A DNA stretch of 64,000 nt from Phlebopus portentosus (lineage: Eukaryota > Basidiomycota > Agaricomycetes > Boletales > Boletinellaceae). A program made the position numbers and the translations under genes. A model generated the notes under the pieces. The model did not search any database, had not been told where the DNA came from, and worked only from the letters and a program-made list of their open reading frames with translations. The DNA lies in assembly GCA_037892935.1 (NCBI GenBank), contig JAYXKI010000011.1, forward strand, positions 1,488,001 through 1,552,000, read 5' to 3'. Shown in pieces: positions 41,915 to 52,866 of the stretch. The first letter of the stretch is position 1; every line of letters begins with the position of its first letter.

Positions 41915-44900
41915 CCGCAAGCGTCGAGGAACTGATTGAGAGAAATCGGAGAGACGAAAATAGTAGTGACCAATTGCCGGTTCAGGTATTTTCTTATGAT
42001 TTCGAATTTATTTCACACAAAATCCCATCTCTTTTCAACCAACGATTGCCCTATTTATTAAACCAAAATTGCTATACTACTGATAAAGAAGAACGGTCAT
42101 ATTGTTCATGTGTTTTAGAAACCCCAGAAGAAGAGGACGTGGCAGTAATGGCTTACAAACGAGTAGCGCAGAAAGTCAGGCCGATCCCGGGAGTCCTTCC
42201 AGAAGAATACAGGATCGTACGAAGGCAGCATCCGGATCCGTTGAGAGGGATGCCCGAGATGCCAGTTGTACCGAAGCCGTTCGAACCCATGGGTCGTGTA
42301 ACCGCCAAAAGGATGGAAGCACTGAAGATCAACGAGAATACCTTTCTGTAGCCGGCGGAGAGGTTATTAGTGAAGAATCTGATTATGTTGCAGGAAGAAG
42401 CATTAGCATGGACCGAATCCGAATGCGGAACACTCGATCTGACGTATTTCGACCCGATACGCATTTCCACGATACCGCATATACCGTGGCAGCACAAGAG
42501 CATTCCAATTCCCCCGGGAATTCATGACAAGGCCCTCGAACTTATTCGAGAGAAGATTCGCAATGGGGTTATTGAACCGTCGAATTTGTCGTATCGATCC
42601 AGATGGTTTTGCTTGGTAAAGAAAGACAAAGAAATGTTGCGATCCATCATCGACTTGCAGGATCTTAATGCGGTTACGGTTAAGGACTCGGCAGTACCAA
42701 TGAACATCGAAACGATCGCGGAGAGCAGTGGTGGACGAGCTTGTTACACAGAGTTGGATTTATTCATGGCATTTGACCAAAGAAAGCTGGACGAACAATC
42801 TCGAGATCTTACTACATTCCAGACACCCTTGGGAACATTTCAAATGACGGTTCTACCAATGGGATACACCAATTCCTTGCAGATTATGCATAACGATGTG
42901 GCCTTTATGCTTCAGGACGAGATTCTGCACGTTACGAACCCTTTCGCAGACAATGCGCCCGGTTTAGGTCCGAAATTGCGATACGAGCTACCAGACGGTT
43001 CATACAAGACAATACCAGAAAACTCCGAGATTCGTCGTTTCGTGTATGAGCATATATGCGATGTGAACAGGATTTTGCAGCGAATGAAGGCCGTAGGAGG
43101 AACGTTTTCAGGGAAGAAGTTGGTTCCATGTGTGGAGTCAGCCGTATTCGTTGGACACAAGTTGACGTACCAGAGATGCAAGCCAGACGATTCAAAAGTA
43201 CAGAAGATACGAGATTGGCCGCCATGTAGAACGCTGACAGAAGTCAGAGGATTTCTAGAAACGGTAGGAGTCCTTCGGATTTTTGTCAGAGATTATTTGA
43301 AACTCGCTCGCCCATTATACCGCATGACAAGGAAGAACCAGATTTTTGCGTGGACAGACGAAGAACAGAACGCAATGGACGAACTAAAGCAAGCCGTTAT
43401 TCTTTGCCCCGTGCTGTGTGCAATCGACTACGTGTCGGATAATGAAGTAATATTGGTGGTAGACTCATCTATTATTGGAGTTGGTTGGTATTTAGGACAA
43501 GAGCACTCGGATGGAAGGCGAAGGATCAATCGTTTCAGTTCTATTAACTGGAATCAGACCTAGGCATCGTATTCACAGCCGAAAATTGAGTTATATGGCT
43601 TATTTTAAGCATTGCACATGATGCGACTGTATCTCATCGGAGTCCGGAATCTAGTAGTCGAAATGGATGCAGCATACATCAAGGGGATGATCAACAATCC
43701 CGACCTGCAGCCCAATGCGACCATTAACAGATGGATCGCAGGTATCCTTCTCTTCAGTTTCAAGCTCAGACACATCCCAGCAGCCAATTTCCAGTGTACC
43801 GATGGATTATCCAGATGAAGAGCAGCTGAAGAAGACCCCCCTCCAGATGAAACGTACGAAGACTAGGTAGACGAAACGTACGGTTTTGCGATAGAAGAGC
43901 CGGTTTCAACATACCAAGTAGCGCAACAGAGCGGAACACCTAGCGAAACAGCGACCGAGAACCTATTTCCTTCTACGGAATCCACAAAAAGGAAGGATAG
44001 CCGCTTAGATGATGTCACGAAGCTAATCACGCATCTCACACGCCCAGACAATCTTAGCGATAGTGGCTATGCGAAGCTAATCAGGTACGCAGCTGACTTC
44101 TTCATTAAGGGAGGCCGTCTGTGGAGAAAAGCGCGGAATGGCCGGCACCAAGTCGTAATAGAAGCGAAACGCAGATGGAACCTAGTTAAGCAAGCTCACG
44201 ATGATCTAGGACACAAAGGAATTTTCTGCACTCGAATGCGACTGCTGGAGAGATTTTGGTGGCCGTCCTTAGGACAGGATGTGAAGTATTTTGTGCGCAC
44301 CTGTCATGAGTGCCAGATACACCAGACGAAGAATATTCTTATCCCACCGAACATACCAGAGGTAGCCCCTCTGTTCTAACGCATCCATATTGACTCGAAG
44401 GTCATGCTGAAATCGAGTGGATTCCGATATATCGTGCATGTGCGTTGTTCGTTAACCGCGTATCCCAAATTTAGACTTCTTCGTGAAGAAACTGGTAAGA
44501 CCGTAGGCCAGTTTATCTTCCAGAACCTTTTGTGTCAATATGGAGCATGCCCCGAACTCGTTACCGATAACGGCACACCATTCGTTGCTGCGCTAAATTA
44601 CTTGAAGACGCGGTATCACATCAACCACATTCAGATTTTGTCATACAACTCACGCGCAAATAGATTAGTCGAACACAGACATTTCGACGTACAGGAAGCC
44701 TTGATTAAAGCTGCAGATGGTAATGACAAGCGTTGGAGTGATCACGCTGACTCGGTATTTTGGGCAGAAAGAATCACGATCAACAGAGCAACAGAAATGT
44801 CCCCGTATTACATGGCCCATGGAGTCGAAGCAGTTTTGCCTTTCGACCTCGCAGAAGCAACATACCTGGCACCGCCGCTCGATTCGCCAGTTATGACGTC

Positions 44901-45357
44901 GGAACTCATCATAATACGTGCAAAACAACTCCAGAAATGTCCAGAAGAGTTGGATCGCATTGCGAAACTCGTCATGAATGCAAGGCATGCATACACGAAG
45001 CAGTTCACCGAGGTGGAGAAGCATAGAATCAAGGACTACAACTTTCAGCCAGGAAGCCTTGTACTCTTGCGAAACATGCGTATCAAGATGGAACTCAATT
45101 GTAAAATGAAACCCCACTATTTAGGCCCCTACGTGGTAGTTCGACGCACCCAAGGCGGTTCGTATATCGTCGCCGAACTCAATGGAGCGGTTTCAAAACT
45201 CCAAATAGCAGTGTTTCGCCTGGTTCTGTACTTCTCACATTCGCATTTGACTGTTCCGGTGACCAAGCTCATTGGATCAGACGAAGATGATGACATACCC
45301 AAAATAGAAGATTCGCCAGAGAAATTCCCTGACGATGAGTCCCAAAATTCTGATTAA
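41915..45357 (+). pseudogene. Pol of element 2: RT, RNase H, integrase with many stops
   Basis: Collinear with pol of element 1. The RT (42370-43180) has TELDLFMAF and, at the catalytic pair, FADN in place of YADD, so the second Asp is lost. RNase H has VVDSSIIGVGWYLGQ. Integrase has the HHCC finger (about 44200-44320), Asp in RIHIDSK, VTDNGTPF and LVEHRHFD. Stops include TAG 42349 (element 1: Trp), TAG 43561 (Gln), TAA near 43607, several TGA near 43815 and TAA near 44378. The last 317 codons (44404-45357) are open and end at TAA. Most stops are C-to-T or G-to-A. Not functional. Confidence 0.85.
43921..43949 (+). promoter_or_regulatory. Internal motif triplet in the pol linker of element 2
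   Basis: GCGCAAC (43921), GCGGAAC (43931) and GCGAAAC (43943) in the linker between RNase H and integrase. Element 1 has GCGCAAC/GCGAAAC 10 bp apart in the same linker (32194-32210, minus strand). Confidence 0.42.
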
Positions 45358-45803
45358 ATCATTCATTTCCCTTCATATATGCTCCTTACTTATTTCCGAT
45401 TCTCTCTCTCTCCTCTGATCAATTCTAATCTTCCAATTCTCCTTCTATAGTTTCGTCTCTGCTAGCATGATCCACAATAGGATCTAACACGTGTACTTTT
45501 ACTTAATACGCAGTTCCGCACGGTTTTGCTGTTCAAAACAGCGGAACGACGGCGAAACACCTCATTTCACTTCGTATCAGTTTCCTTTCATCCTATTCCT
45601 TGAATTCTTTGATCTATTCTTCTAGCCTTCACTCAGTCTCGCTCGATCGCACAAAAATTCACAAAAACCGAAACAAAATTGTATAAATTAACTATAAAAA
45701 CAACTATGTACAGTACAAGTTCTTTTTCTTTTTCTTTTGTCCTTTTCTTTTTCTATTTTACAAAAGTCCAACCAGGACATAGAGCATACGCAATAATTAT
45801 ACT
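45358..45803. terminator. Convergent 3' region of element 2
   Basis: No gene. It contains CT-rich runs at 45715-45765 (A/G-rich on the antisense-gene strand), corresponding to the A-rich region of element 1. The paired motif GCGGAAC (45541)/GCGAAAC (45552), with GTTCCGC at 45513, is also here. Confidence 0.45.
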
Positions 45804-47987
45804 CTATTCCCGAGCCCTACCTTTCCCCTTCGACTGACAAACCCTCTCCACTTCCCCTCTATCTTCCTCTTCCTCGTCTTCACCTTCCCCCATCTTCACC
45901 CCAGCTAACTCAAGCAGCAGATGACGATCCGCGTGCGCCTGCACTACGAGGACACTGAATTTGTTCAGCATCCGGGACAGGACCTTGTCCCAGTGATCCA
46001 TCCGTGCCAGCACGAACTGCAGCTCGGATTCCCCGACCTCCCGCTGCAGAGCTTCATGCTCGACGCGACCACCCACTGATCTGGCCGCCAGAGCTGTGAC
46101 TTTCCAGCGTTTTGCTTTCCGATCATGCACCTTCCGAGCTGCCTTACGCTTCGTGGCTACAGCCCTGCCCTTCGTGGCTAGACTACAGCCCTTCGCCTGC
46201 TTTAAGCACAGAGCACAGGTCCTCTGCGGAAGACCCACGCAATCACGGCCACGCTTCTGGCACTGGTCGCACGGAACCTGATGACGAACGCGCCCATCGC
46301 TCAATCATTCGTCACCATCGTCGTCGTCATTGTCGTTGTCGTCATTATTGTTGTCGTCACCACCAGAACCACCACCATTAGCCGAAATCCTAGAAGGACC
46401 AGCCTCAGGTTGAGAAGACGCTCGTCGTGCCAGAGAAACGCATCTCGCTTGCGTTTTGACAGTTTCGTGCGGAACAGCAGCAGTACCGCTATTGTTGTTG
46501 TTGTTGTTGTTGCTGTTGTTGTTGTTGCTCGCGGTATTGAGAGCCTGAATCTCTTCAAGGCTGGTGTCCATCTTAAACGGCTCATTCGCCTCCATTCCTA
46601 CATCACCGATATCCATTCTGCCGTCGCCTGGACTCATGATAACAGAGTCTTCTCCCCAATGACCAGGAGGAGGACTCTCAGGACTTTCCTGAATCGCAGG
46701 AGTCTCCTCGTCTAAGTCCACCACTTGCCGAACACCACGAATGCGGCGAGTCCCTGCATCCAGTCGTCGTCGCATGTTGGCCTCGATTTTGGCAGCCATC
46801 TGGGAGATTTTAGCGCGTTGAGCAGCGCGTTCCTCTTCTTCACGTCTTTCACTCTCGTGAAGCTCAATCTCGAGCATTGTGGGTTCGAGTGAGGTTAAGA
46901 GTGTAGAATGGCTAGCCCCTTCCAAACATTCCGCTCCGGTTTCAAGCATTTCAACTGGTTCCGCGACCTCTCCGTCCTCAATCGTTTCGCCAGTTTCAAT
47001 CTGAAGAGGAGCGGAATCAACCTCCATTGGACTATCGACGTCCTGAGGCAGCATTTGATGTTGCTGCTGTTGTTGTTGTTGTGTTTCAGATTCCTGAGCA
47101 CGAACGAGTTGATAGAGCCGATGACGAAGAATGGAATAGCTGTAGTATTCCCAGAGGAGCCGGACTGTTCTCAATTTCACCTTGTCGATGCGAAGGATGT
47201 GCCCTGCACGAAGGTGTCATTGCTCGATATCCTCCCAATATTCGAACGCTTGCTGTAGGAAGGATTAGATGGAGATGATAGACAAGAAGAAGTACCTATG
47301 TGACTCCAGACAGCTTCGTCTCGCGTGTAGTCTGTGTTGCCGATGAACCTCGCTGTTTGTTGGAACTTGGAGCTCTCCATTCTCACATTCTCGAGAGCCT
47401 TTTCGATGTCAGGGTGTGGTTTCGGGAACATTGGAGGGAACAATTTGCCCAAGAAGAACCCACGAGTCGAATCGAACGAGGCAGGATGGAATGGAACCCT
47501 GCGTCTGCGGAAGAAAGCTCATCGTTTAGTCTCCATCCTGGCATAAAATTCCCGTTGATCATAGTACAGCGTCCGTAGGAGAGCATCCGTGTCGCAGTAG
47601 TTGGAGTACGCCGTCTCCGACCAGACTTCTTTTGTTCCTTTAGAATGGACTTGCTCCAATGCTTCCTTCCGTGCCTGTCAAATTTTGTTAACAAAAATTC
47701 TTGATTAGAGTGCGCGATTTACGCACCGTGGTTGCCTTCCACCCATCCATCAAAGATTCTATCACCGGATTCGTCAACCACCGTACTGTCATCGAACCTG
47801 TAGGCGCGATCCATTCGACCGGTTTTGTCTTATCTGGCAGAATTACCGTCGTGACGCCATGGTCTAGTTCATCCATTGCTGACCTGGCCAAGGCGACGTC
47901 TGCCTTGAATTTTGCGACCGCTGCCTTCCAGTCGTCATCGGAGTTGATGGGTCCCAAGAGCGCAATGATTTCTTCAGAAGTGAACAT
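45804..47987 (-). pseudogene. Antisense zinc-cluster gene of element 2
   Basis: Start ATG 47987, 128 bp inside the 3' LTR, opposite to gag-pol. Exon 1 47987-47727, intron 47726-47675 (GTGCGT...GACAG, 52 bp), exon 2 to 47296, intron with a GTACTT donor ending near 47250, then exon 3 to 45804. Intron 1 lies before ARK in both this gene and the element 1 gene, which supports homology although the middle parts differ greatly. The protein has a Gln tract, Glu-rich helices, poly-Asn and Asp runs, then the complete zinc cluster PCDQCQKRGRDCVGL...CALCLKQAKGC (C-X2-C-X6-C-X7-C-X2-C-X6-C), a basic segment and an acidic tail. TGA stops in exon 2, at about 47216 and at 46305; the last lies just before the cluster. 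To keep the frame, intron 2 must use an AAG acceptor, so its splicing is uncertain. Confidence 0.72.
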
Positions 47988-48104
47988 GTTGGAGAATGAA
48001 GAAGAGATGACAGCGGAAGAAAATTTGGACGTGACGCGTTATGCTTCGAAACTCCCACGCGTCGGATTGAGATAGGAGTGACCGCGGACAGTCACTATTT
48101 CATG

Positions 48105-48115
48105 AACCCGGGAGA
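48105..48115 (+). other. Polypurine tract of element 2
   Basis: AACCCGGGAGA directly before the 3' LTR (TGAAGAG). Element 1 has AACCGGGAGA at the same place, so the primer site for plus-strand synthesis is conserved. Confidence 0.55.
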
Positions 48116-48152
48116 TGAAGAGTAAGTCTGAAGCTTGGGAACGTACGGAGTC

Positions 48153-48209
48153 GTTACGACCAGTTCCGCGGTGTTCCGACTGGTTTCGCTCGGTTTCGAC
48201 TGGTTTCGC
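48153..48209 (+). promoter_or_regulatory. Six-unit 10-bp-phased GTTNCGN array next to the antisense gene
   Basis: GTTACGA, GTTCCGC, GTTCCGA, GTTTCGC, GTTTCGA and GTTTCGC begin at 48153, 48163, 48173, 48183, 48193 and 48203. Perfect 10-bp period with variable bases between. It lies 37 bp inside the LTR and about 165-220 bp upstream of the antisense start codon, a good place for autoregulation. Confidence 0.68.
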
Positions 48210-48448
48210 TCGAACGAGTAGACTTAGCAAGAACGCCATAGTCCTGATGGCATGTGCACCGTTCTTTGATCGGCCATCAAGACAGGAGAATCATGGCATC
48301 GAGTTTGCACGCGTCGATCACAAGTCTCCGGACCTCAGATCCGCATTCCAGACAAAGAGATTTGACCCTGCAACCTCGTCCTCAGTCCCTCTCCTTTGTT
48401 AAACATCGCAGACTTACTTTGTCAGGCTATCCAGAGCCCTTCCGAGTC

Positions 48449-48475
48449 GTTTCCCCGAGTTCCGCTTTGTTCCGC
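48449..48475 (+). promoter_or_regulatory. Second phased array in LTR-A
   Basis: GTTTCCC (degenerate), GTTCCGC and GTTCCGC at 48449, 48459 and 48469, followed by GTTCCAA at 48489, in phase with the others. Confidence 0.5.
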
Positions 48476-48987
48476 TCAAAGAGACCCAGTTCCAAAGGTT
48501 TTGCACATATTCTGACCTTTCTATATGCGTCCCCTTTAATCCATTATGCTCTCGTTCCAGACATGCTTAGTATTGTTTCTTTTGACCTATGTGTCCCTTA
48601 AACCATTTATATGTGCTCCTCTCCTTTGTAGATAGCGATATGCATTCCCTTTTCTTTATGACATAGGTTCTCTGACCGCTGGGAGGCTCAGTCTTGGACG
48701 TTTAGTATAAATATAGCATGACTCTCGTAGTAGAGGGGGAGCTTAGTCGGAGCTTAGTGGGAGCTTAGCTTGCAGTTCTCATATTGTCTCAAAGTCCCTC
48801 GACCTCTAGTCTACTTGTTCGTAGTGGACTCTCTCATCTCTAAAGTCTAATATACGATATTTCATGTTCTGTACAGTTAATCGGTGATCTCTCTTTGCAG
48901 CAGAGCCGTTCGTATGTTCGTATAGTTTGCTGTGATCGTATAAAGGCTCCTCTTACTTCTCTCACCCGAATTGAAACCTCTATACAT

Positions 48988-49014
48988 GTTCCGAACCATT
49001 TCGCCCGGTTTCGC
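48988..49014 (+). promoter_or_regulatory. Third phased array in LTR-A
   Basis: GTTCCGA, ATTTCGC and GTTTCGC at 48988, 48998 and 49008, 10 bp apart, downstream of the TATA-like box in element sense. Confidence 0.5.
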
Positions 49015-49749
49015 TCGTAACCCAGTTACTCTGCGTGCCACTCGCATTCGGTCTTGCAACACCTTCTCCTCTCCAGTGTCATCGGAAAAGGACACCATAT
49101 CACCCCTTTCCTCCTGACATTCCTCTCTCCGCTTCCTCAAGTCATTGCCCGGTGTTATTCCGCATCATTTCGATCGGAAACAGTCAGTTCCATCGTCCCA
49201 CACATATCCTTCGATTCTCTCAGTCCCCTTCCATCATCGTTTTGCACCTCTATCCCTCGCATCACATTTCGATACACTCAGCAATTGTCCTTTGTCCATC
49301 GTATCACGTTTCGAATTGTTACGCTGCATTCTGACACTTTAGACTACGAGTGAGATCGGCTGCAGTCGCTTTCCAGTGGGTTAGCACAGTCGATTAGTCA
49401 CGTTCGGGTTGGTGGTTCAACTAGCGTAGCTTAGTTAGTTTAGTTCTTGTGCCTTGGGTTAGTTGGCTTTAGTCCAGAGCTCGCAGCTGAGCTGGAGAGT
49501 TGATTTAGCCTTTGCACCACCACCGTCGATCTTGGGAGAAGACTACCCTCGGAATTCTTCCTCGAGCACTTCCCTCAAATCCCCGGTTCTCACCAAGCCC
49601 TTCCATTGTATATCCCTATTTCCCTCCATTCCTTCGTGCCCTTAGCTCGGGTGTAATTCTCTGCTGACCGCTTGAAGGTATTCTAGGGCAGCCCCTCGAA
49701 CTATACACTCCCTGTCCAGCATCAGAACGTCCACAGGAGTTTCGCCATA

Positions 49750-51797
49750 CTGTTTGACAAAACCTTCGTCGATGCATGAGCCCGTGCATCCTGAGTCGAT
49801 CAGCACATGAGCATCAATGAAGTTTTCCTCTTTGAGTAGAGGGTTCAACAAGTCTACTTCATTATTGCCCACTACCTTTGGATGTACGATGCTAACAAAG
49901 GCATCCAACTCTTTTCCTCCCACCCTCCGGACGAATTGATCTGTGTCCACTATGCCCTTGTGCCATACCTCAGCTGCACGTCTGCCAACCACATCCCACG
50001 CTGCTTCAGTATCGTTCGCCTAAGCAACAACGTTCTCGTGGTAAGGTGCTTCTGCCTCAACCTCATTTTTTATAGCAGTTTAATTTTGCTCTTCTTCTCC
50101 CAATTTGCCTGCTTGCGCATCTGTTCTTCTGACAAATAAATCTTCATAGACTTCGAAGTCGGAGTCATCATCTTCAGATTCATCTGGCAGCACGTTGGTA
50201 AGGACCTTTCGAAGGGTGAAACCATCACTGATATTCACATCTTGATATTGTATAACAGGATGATTATATTTTAATGAGTCCAATGAAAAGAGTCCTTTAG
50301 GAGACCGACCAGTTGTTCTGACGTCTACGCCTGGTCTTCTGGAAAACCCTTGCCTTCTACTAACTCTTCCAGCTCAGCGGGCACTGCTCGGACATCGACC
50401 TCATCAGCCTCCTCAAAGGAGGATTCCTTTGCTTGGCCGAGCTCTTCAAAGAGCGCCTTTCTGTCTACTGGAACAAAGGCCGCGATGATGGCATGTATCG
50501 CTTCACGACCTTGTGGGCATTCTCTGATGTAGTGGCTCACCTGACCACACTTATAACAAGCGTGCGTACAACGTGCCTGGTTCATCATCACATCCATTGG
50601 TTGACCTAGGCCTCTGTACGTTACTCCAGTTGTGTCACGACGATCTTGGGCGGGAGGGATGAAAGGACAAGTTGTTTGTTGAGGTGGTGCAGGGCGTCGC
50701 AGTGGTGGCACTGGAGCTGGCTTCGTCATAGTCGAGCTTGCCACCTTCTGCCAATGTTCAGCCATCAGATCCCTGATTTGGCATTTGACCCTGTTGACTT
50801 TGACGGCAGCCTTCTTGAATTCTTCGTATGACGTCAGTTTATTGGGCAATCTCATGATGCCTTCGACAACCTTTGGGTTTAGTGCCCTCTTCAGATGACT
50901 CATCAACCATTTGTCATGTGCTTCCATCACTGGGCCAGCGTCCACTCGGCAGATGTCAAACTTGTTGAAGAACTCATCAGCGTTGAGGTCTCCTTGGTAC
51001 ATTGCATCAAGTCATTTGAAAGCTTTCTGAGACCTGGCGGGGTTGTCAAATGACGTGTCCAGCTTCTTCAGGAAAGCATCCCAGCTGTCCATGAATTTCA
51101 AGTTGCCATCTTCATCGACTGCTCCACTGGTGTAACTTTCCACCCAGCAAGCCGCAGCACCACTCTTTATGTATGATAGGACGAACATAATCTTACTCTT
51201 GTTCGTCCTGAACTCCGACTCAGATACGTAGATGTAGAGATGCAGCTCTTGCTTGAAGTCCACATAGTCATGTTCGCCATCAAAATCTCTCAGTTTGGTG
51301 ATGTGGACCTTCTTTGATGCTTTTGAGCCTTGATGTGCACCTTCGCCTGCGGCTTAGAGTGCTAACATGACCACTGTCACAAGGTCAGTCATTGTTTCTT
51401 TTGATAACGACATCTCATGTTCTTCCTCCTCTTCTTCTTCGTCTTCTTCACTTGGTATGAGCGGCGCTGGTTCTCGGAATTTGCTAAATGATGATAAAGG
51501 TTCGATAGGAGGGGCTGTCATCTGAGTAGTTGAAGTTGACGGCCCTGGTAAGGAGATCGTTGGTTGCATTGGGGTAAAGGGCATAGGTTCATCTACATCA
51601 TCTTCTCGCTTCGCTCTCCAACAGAGGGACTTTTCTCCCCTCTAGGAGTACCACTTCTTTGCAGTTTTGTCCCACCAAGTGCTGAAGACTTGATCTCCTG
51701 CTTTGACGATGTAGTGACCTCGCAAAGCGCTCCACCTGAAGTTTGCTAGTAGGGCCACTTGTTGGTCGTCAGTTAGCTCCACCTTGATAGGCTAGGG
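49750..51797 (-). pseudogene. Gag and protease N-terminus of E1
   Basis: From about 51797 down: a region with WSALRGHYIVKAGDQVF, an acidic Glu run, the capsid-like part (DFDGEHDYVDFKQELHLYIY, SYIKSGAAACW), then a CCHC knuckle CYKCGQVSHYIREC (about 50545), an acidic linker, and the protease with a standard active site LIDSGCTGS (about 49800). It ends at the insertion of element 2 after FVKQYG and resumes at 25312 with GFPTQRY. In-frame stops near 51640, 51352, 51014, 50325 and 50080. The TAG at about 51795 closes the frame upstream, so the true start is unclear. Confidence 0.8.
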
Positions 51798-52198
51798 GTG
51801 GAACAGGGATCAGGATGGAGTTCGCATGGGTCCTACTTTGGATGATCAGCTCGTCTTTGAAATTAATGACTAAGTAAAAGGCTCTGAGGTATACGATGAA
51901 TGAGATGCTGGTCGACGACTGGACTCTATGTGTCACTCACGAGAACGTCTGATGTTGGTTCCAAAGGAGGGTAATTCTGAGCGCCACGGTGATATGATTG
52001 ATTGATACTTTGGGTACTATCGGGTCACGTCGGAGTCAATCAGACTTCGATGGGCAAGATAGGGGTTTGTTGTCTGCACGGTAGAAACCAGGTTTCATTC
52101 GATGTTGTCCTTCGAAGATATACTTCAGGGGACACATCACAGGCGAGTGCTCGACAACAACGGAATTGGGCGTGAGCCAGAGGTAGGTCTTTCTATTA
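51798..52198 (-). other. Leader region of E1 between 5' LTR and gag
   Basis: About 400 bp without a convincing ORF. A TGG-initial segment (TGGCTCACGCCC, 52179 downward) could be a tRNA primer site but is 19 bases from the LTR, which is unusual. Tf1-type self-priming is the alternative. Confidence 0.35.
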
Positions 52199-52657
52199 TA
52201 TTAGGCGGACGACTCAAGGGCTGAGTTGAGGCAGGCTAACACAACAACAAATAAGCATAGATGAGATAATCTCAAACACATCGCTCAGGTCAAGACAGCT
52301 AAGACAAGGCTTAAGTCCAGACCGCCGAACGCTATGTCGCAGTGAAGGTAAGTAGAATTCAGCAAACTAATAATACAAGAGTAGATACCTATGTTGCAGT
52401 GAAGGTAAGTAGAATAGAAAGACAAGGAACGAAAGAGTCAAACTATCTACTTATATAGACTTTGAGTGTGGGAAAGGTCTACTCTAATGGGAAGTCACAT
52501 GACAAGGAATGAGATGATTAGTGAGTATGATAGAACATTGTGGAATGTTCTGGCGAATGGATGAATAAGCGCATAAGAAAAATAAAAGAAAAGGAAAAGA
52601 ATATTAAAAATGGATGATGACATAAGAAAGGAAAAGGAAAATGTTCGAGTCCTTACA
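52199..52657 (-). mobile_element. 5' LTR of E1 (LTR-E)
   Basis: 459 bp, matching 21562-22020. Its left end reads TATTAGG (a TG-to-TA change). Right flank is TTCCA, the duplicated target. Confidence 0.88.
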
Positions 52658-52866
52658 TTCCATTCCTCTCGATATAGTGGCCATGCCATCCCAGTAGCTG
52701 AATAGCTCCTTCAACAAGCTCTCCCTGTTTATTCTACATTATCTCGTGTATGCCTGTTCCATAGCCCATTGGCACTGTGTAGTCTGCCTCCCATGCTTGC
52801 CCAGCATTAGGAGGTGGTCTCTATCCATCGTTAGATGGCCACAGGTGCTGTAGTTCAGGTATTACC
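52658..52866 (-). pseudogene. Middle piece of ORF2 of D-II
   Basis: 209 bp aligned with D-I 4121-4335, left between the E1 and E2 insertions. It contains stops. It begins with TTCCA (E1 duplication) and ends with TTACC (E2 duplication). Confidence 0.72.

Larger units (their letters stand above)
39443..41935 (+). pseudogene. Gag-protease of element 2
   Basis: Aligned with element 1 gag. The capsid-like part starts near 39890 (APTFDGSEPKKLPRFFED), then YYAKTDVAELWET and GKRYSKGELE, the knuckle CNFCGKAGHYIQSC at about 40660, and a retropepsin-like domain with MLDQGAVVCLL (about 41550) and QALLGRPFF. It ends TGA 41935. Several in-frame stops (including near 39870, 40225 and 40648) and a frameshift near 40000; the TGA at 40225 sits where element 1 has Arg. 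The last 411 codons (40700-41935) are fully open. The linker before the knuckle carries the paired motif GCGGAAC/GCGAAAC. Confidence 0.8.
26310..49749 (+). mobile_element. Element 2: Ty3/Gypsy with antisense zinc-cluster gene, split by element 1
   Basis: 5' LTR-A (26310-26683 plus 38164-39422), primer site, gag-protease, pol (to 45357), antisense gene (47987-45804), polypurine tract, 3' LTR-A (48116-49749). It is inserted in the protease gene of E1. The 4-bp duplication is probably CCGT on the left and CCAT on the right, one CpG transition apart. Several in-frame stops in gag, pol and the antisense gene show that it is no longer functional. Confidence 0.85.
48116..49749 (+). mobile_element. 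3' LTR-A of element 2, about 1634 bp
   Basis: Starts TGAAGAGTAAG and ends GGAGTTTCG (expected GGAGTTTCA), then the E1 protease resumes with CCATACTG. TATA-like box TATAAATATAG at 48706-48716. Three phased heptamer arrays. It lies directly upstream of the antisense gene on the minus strand. Confidence 0.88.
21562..52657 (-). mobile_element. Element E1: Tf1/Tf2-like Ty3/Gypsy chromovirus, split by nested insertions
   Basis: LTRs 52199-52657 (5') and 21562-22020 (3'), both 459 bp, flanked by TTCCA at 21557-21561 and 52658-52662. The internal region is gag, protease, RT, RNase H, integrase and chromodomain, all on the minus strand. It is interrupted in the protease gene between 25312 and 49750 by element 2 (with element 1 nested inside) and by LTR-F. 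Removing the insertions restores a continuous protease frame through the sequence found in E2. Stops in gag and pol make it non-autonomous. Confidence 0.9.

Noticed and set aside
46300..46580. CRISPR-like or minisatellite array
   Set aside because: The repeats are Asn, Gln and Asp codon runs (GTT/GTC on plus) of the antisense protein, not spaced repeats.
45804..47987. Captured or resident host transcription-factor gene between two elements
   Set aside because: The homologous gene sits in the same place and orientation in element 1 and element III, inside the LTR borders, so it belongs to the element.
52161..52179. tRNA primer binding site of E1
   Set aside because: It begins with TGG but is 19 bases from the LTR; Tf1-like elements self-prime, so the match may be chance.
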